A stretch of DNA of 64,000 nt from Lentzea tibetensis (lineage in GTDB: Bacteria; Actinomycetota; Actinomycetes; Mycobacteriales; Pseudonocardiaceae). The first letter of the stretch is position 1; each line of letters starts with the position of its first letter. The notes under the pieces are model-generated. The model had not been told where the DNA came from, did not search any database, and saw only the letters and a list, made by a program, of their open reading frames with translations. A program made the position numbers and the translations under genes. The stretch is from positions 62,001-126,000 of the forward strand of contig NZ_VOBR01000020.1 of assembly GCF_007845675.1 (NCBI RefSeq), written 5' to 3'. This document shows, piece after piece, positions 61,199-64,000 of the stretch.

Positions 61199-61246
61199 GT
61201 GCGGCCGCTCGGGTTGCGCGCAACGCACAACCCCGAGCGGCCGCAC
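61199..61246 (-). terminator. Terminator of the ribonucleotide reductase operon
   Basis: A perfect 15-bp stem (GTGCGGCCGCTCGGG with its complement at 61232-61246) with an 18-base loop begins nine bases after the nrdB stop codon; on the minus strand it is followed by CCTTTCAC. Confidence 0.85.
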
Positions 61247-61254
61247 CCGTTCTC

Positions 61255-62283
61255 CTAGAAGTCCTCGTCGAAGGCGACCGTGCCGCTCACCGCGACCTGG
61301 TAGGCCGACACGCGGCGTTCGAAGAAGTTGGACAGCTCCTGCACGTCCTGCAGCTCCATGAACGCGAACGGGTTCTTGGAGCCGTAGATCGGCTCGATGC
61401 CGAGCACCTGCAGCCGCCGGTCGGCGACGTGCTCCAGGTAGGACCGCATGTCCGCGACCGACATGCCCGCGACGCCGCCCTCGAGCAGGTCCTCCGCGAA
61501 CTGGACCTCCGCGTCCACGGCCTCGCGCAGCATCTGCCGCACCTCTTCGTGCAGCTCGTCGTCGAAGAGGTCCGGCTCCTCGCGGCGCACGGTGTCGACG
61601 ACGTCGAACGCGAACGCCATGTGCATCGACTCGTCGCGGAACACCCAGTTCGTGCCCGAAGCCAGCCCGTTGAGCAGGCCGCGCGAACGCAGGAAGTACA
61701 CGTAAGCGAAGGCGCCGTAGAAGAACAGGCCCTCGATGCACGCGGCGAAGCAGATCAGGTTCAGCAGGAACGACCGGCGGTCGTCCCGCGTCTCCAGCTG
61801 CGTCAGCGACGAGATCGAGTCGATCCACTTGTAGCAGAACTCGGCCTTGGCGCGGATCGACGGGATGGTGTCGACCGCGGCGAACGCCTCGGCGCGGTCG
61901 TTCTCGTCGGGCAGGTAGGTGTCGAGCAGCGTCAGGTAGAACTGGACGTGCACGGCCTCCTCGAACAGCTGCCGCGACAGGTAGAGCCGGGCCTCCGGCG
62001 CGTTCACGTGCTCGTAGAGGTTGAGCACCAGGTTGTTCGCGACGATGGTGTCGCCGGTCGCGAAGAACGCCACGAGCCGGTTGACGAGGTGCCGCTCGGC
62101 CTCCGACAGCTTGTTCAGGTCGGCGAGGTCCGAGTGGAGGTCGACCTCCTCGACGGTCCACGTGTTCTTGATCGCGTCACGGAAGCGCTCGTAGAACAGC
62201 GGGTAGCGCATGGGCCGCAGGGTGAGGTCCATGCCGGGGTCGAGCAGGGCGTGCTTGCGGGCGGTGGACTCGAGCGTGGTCAC
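61255..62283 (-). CDS. nrdB: Ribonucleotide reductase small subunit, class I
   Basis: A 342-residue radical-carrying beta subunit. The di-metal ligands lie in helices LFEEAVHVQFYL (ExxH) and FRDESMHMAFAF (ExxH), with further carboxylates earlier in the barrel; NPFAFMELQDVQELSNFFERR is the characteristic C-terminal part, and the last residues (AFDEDF) contact the large subunit. It generates the radical needed for deoxyribonucleotide synthesis. The GTG start overlaps the large-subunit stop (GTGA), so both are translated together. Confidence 0.95.
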   Translation of the reverse strand: MTTLESTARKHALLDPGMDLTLRPMRYPLFYERFRDAIKNTWTVEEVDLHSDLADLNKLSEAERHLVNRLVAFFATGDTIVANNLVLNLYEHVNAPEARLYLSRQLFEEAVHVQFYLTLLDTYLPDENDRAEAFAAVDTIPSIRAKAEFCYKWIDSISSLTQLETRDDRRSFLLNLICFAACIEGLFFYGAFAYVYFLRSRGLLNGLASGTNWVFRDESMHMAFAFDVVDTVRREEPDLFDDELHEEVRQMLREAVDAEVQFAEDLLEGGVAGMSVADMRSYLEHVADRRLQVLGIEPIYGSKNPFAFMELQDVQELSNFFERRVSAYQVAVSGTVAFDEDF

Positions 62284-64000
62284 TGGCAGGCCTCACAGGA
62301 CTCGGGGTTTTCCAGGGAGCAGGCGAGCGCGTCGGCGTCGGTGACCGGGGCGGGCGCGGCCGAGGTCGGCACGGTGGCCTGCTGGATGCGCGTCGCCGGA
62401 CGGGAGCGCAGGTAGTACGTGGTCTTCAGCCCGGCTTTCCAGGCGTACAGGTACATCGACGAGAGCTTCCCGATCGTCGGCGACGCGACGAACAGGTTCA
62501 GCGACTGGCTCTGGTCGATGTACGGGCCGCGCGCGGCCGCCAGCTCGATCAGCGCCTTCTGCGGGAGCTCCCACGCCGTGCGGAACAGCTCGCGCACCTC
62601 GGCGGGCAGTTCGGTGAGGCCCTGCGCCGAGCCGTCGTCGCGCTTGAGCCGCGACCGGATCTCCTCGGTCCACAGGCCGCGCGACTTGAGCTCGCGCACC
62701 AGGTACGAGTTGATCTGCAGGAACTCGCCGGACAGCGTCTCGCGCTTGAAGGCGTTGGACACCTGCGGCTCGATGCACTCGAAGCACCCGGCGATCGACG
62801 CGATCGTGGCGGTCGGCGCCACCGCGATCAGCAGCGAGTTGCGCAGGCCGTGCTCGGAGATCCGCTCCCGCACCGCGGCCCAGCGTTCGGTCTGCGTGGG
62901 CGTGACGCCCCACAGGTCCGGCTGCAGATCACCGCGCGCGGCACGGGTCTGCGCGTACGCGGGGTGCGCACCCGCCGAAGCCGCGAGCTCGGCCGACGAC
63001 TCCAGTGCGGTGAGGTAGATCTCCTCGGCGATCCGCGTCGACAGCTCGCGCGCCCGCTCGGAGTCGAACGGCAGGCGCAGCTTGAAGAACACGTCCTGCA
63101 GACCCATGACACCGAGCCCGACCGGGCGCCAGCGCGGGTTGCTGCGACCGGCCTGCTCGGTCGGGTAGTAGTTGATGTCGATCACGCGGTCGAGGAACAC
63201 GACCGCCGTGCGCACCGTGGACCGCAAGCGGTCCCAGTCGAGGTCGTCACCGTCGACGTGGGCGCCGAGGTTGACCGAACCGAGGTTGCAGACAGCCGTC
63301 TCGGCGTCGCTGGTGACCTCGAGGATCTCCGTGCACAGGTTGGACAGGTGCACGACGTTGCCGGGCTCGGCGGTCTGGTTGCACGTGCGGTTGGACGTGT
63401 CCTTGAACGTCATCCAGCCGTTGCCGGTCTGCGCCAGCGTGCGGATCATCCGGCCGTACAGGTCGCGGGCCTTGACCGTGCGCACCGCGCGCCCGGCCGC
63501 CTCGGCGGCCCGGTACTCGCGGTCGAAGTCCTCGCCCCACAGGTCGGGCAGCTCCGGCACCTCGTCCGGGTTGAACAGCGACCAGTCGGCGTCCGCCTCG
63601 ACGCGGCGCATGAACTCGTCCGGGATCCAGTTGGCCAGGTTGAGGTTGTGCGTGCGCCGGGCGTCCTCACCGGTGTTGTCGCGCAGCTCGAGGAACTCCT
63701 CGACGTCCGGGTGCCACGTCTCCAGGTACACGCACGCCGCACCCTTGCGGCGGCCGCCCTGGTTGACCGCCGCGACCGACGCGTCCAGCGTCCGCAGCCA
63801 CGGCACGATCCCGTTGGAGTGGCCGTTGGTGCCGCGGATCAGCGCGCCGCGCGACCGCACTCGCGACCACTGCACGCCGATGCCGCCCGCGAACTTCGAC
63901 AGGTGCGCGATCTGGGAGTACCGCTCGTAGATCGACGCGAGCTCGTCGCGCGGCGAGTCGAGCAGGTAGCACGACGACATCTGGGTGTGCTGGGTGCCGG
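62280..64000 (-). CDS. nrdA: Ribonucleotide reductase large subunit, class I (partial)
   Basis: The C-terminal 573 or so residues of the alpha subunit; the start lies beyond the right edge. SSCYLLDSPRD and GGIGVQWSRVRS, CNQTAEPGNVVHLSNLCTEI and CNLGSVNLGAH, NPRWRPVGLGVMGLQDVF, and TYYLRSRPATR with the radical-transfer Tyr pair are all readable. The C-terminal CEACQ holds the cysteine pair that re-reduces the active site. It reduces ribonucleoside diphosphates to deoxy forms with the NrdB subunit. The numbering of N-terminal allosteric domains cannot be judged from this window. Confidence 0.95.
   Translation of the reverse strand, partial: GTQHTQMSSCYLLDSPRDELASIYERYSQIAHLSKFAGGIGVQWSRVRSRGALIRGTNGHSNGIVPWLRTLDASVAAVNQGGRRKGAACVYLETWHPDVEEFLELRDNTGEDARRTHNLNLANWIPDEFMRRVEADADWSLFNPDEVPELPDLWGEDFDREYRAAEAAGRAVRTVKARDLYGRMIRTLAQTGNGWMTFKDTSNRTCNQTAEPGNVVHLSNLCTEILEVTSDAETAVCNLGSVNLGAHVDGDDLDWDRLRSTVRTAVVFLDRVIDINYYPTEQAGRSNPRWRPVGLGVMGLQDVFFKLRLPFDSERARELSTRIAEEIYLTALESSAELAASAGAHPAYAQTRAARGDLQPDLWGVTPTQTERWAAVRERISEHGLRNSLLIAVAPTATIASIAGCFECIEPQVSNAFKRETLSGEFLQINSYLVRELKSRGLWTEEIRSRLKRDDGSAQGLTELPAEVRELFRTAWELPQKALIELAAARGPYIDQSQSLNLFVASPTIGKLSSMYLYAWKAGLKTTYYLRSRPATRIQQATVPTSAAPAPVTDADALACSLENPESCEACQ

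Overview
The window is high-GC actinobacterial chromosome. Many genes start with GTG, coding density is high, stop and start codons often overlap as ATGA or GTGA, several genes look leaderless, and the regulators are typical of actinomycetes (LuxR-type ATPase regulators, PucR, PadR, HxlR and nSTAND-WD40 types). The mix suggests a filamentous actinomycete, perhaps of the Pseudonocardiaceae (Lentzea or Saccharothrix type). That placement is inferred from gene content only. No rRNA, tRNA, CRISPR array, transposase or phage gene was found.

Layout. 1-7 kb: a flavodoxin remnant, a MgtC/SapB-DUF4010 membrane protein, and a DevR/DevS (DosR/DosS-like) hypoxia or redox two-component pair, surrounded by a universal stress protein and two Acg-like nitroreductases with candidate DevR boxes. 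7-12 kb: two coupled transglutaminase-like proteins (one has lost its catalytic His), a secreted serine hydrolase, an HSL-type esterase and a PucR-like regulator. 12-17.4 kb: a flavin monooxygenase with its PadR repressor and a large palindromic operator, then a VIT/vWA protein with a MerR-like regulator. 17.4-23.3 kb: a carotenoid oxygenase, two thiolases, a tandem HxlR regulator and a DUF2855 oxidoreductase, probably a catabolic unit. 23.3-26.5 kb: a WD40 protein that looks like the sensor half of a STAND protein without its NTPase, with a partner of unknown family. 26.6-28.7 kb: a MarR regulator, an F420-type dinucleotide reductase and an LLM oxidoreductase in one operon.

28.8-37.4 kb: a GH79-like secreted glycosidase, a molybdate regulator with ModABC, a secreted protein, a PucR regulator and a Tat-exported flavoprotein dehydrogenase. 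37.4-44.9 kb: a DUF4185 secreted protein and four small secreted inhibitor I36/crystallin-like proteins around a 1263-residue HTH-nSTAND-WD40 protein, whose flanking promoters share a TTGTTCAC motif. 45-51.8 kb: a compact leftward run of seven genes (radical SAM, two ATP-grasp ligases, an SDR-like protein, a histidine phosphatase, a PhyH dioxygenase and an MFS exporter). It reads as a small natural-product cluster that I cannot assign to a known compound, and it is the strongest candidate for an undescribed system here. 51.9-61.2 kb: an alpha/beta-hydrolase pseudogene, a TDT-family transporter, an epoxide-hydrolase-like enzyme, two large LuxR-type ATPase regulators, a divergent DUF5997/LysR-substrate-domain pair and a small secreted protein. 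61.2-64 kb: a class I ribonucleotide reductase operon whose large subunit runs off the right edge.

All assignments come from reading translated sequence and motifs. No database search was possible.
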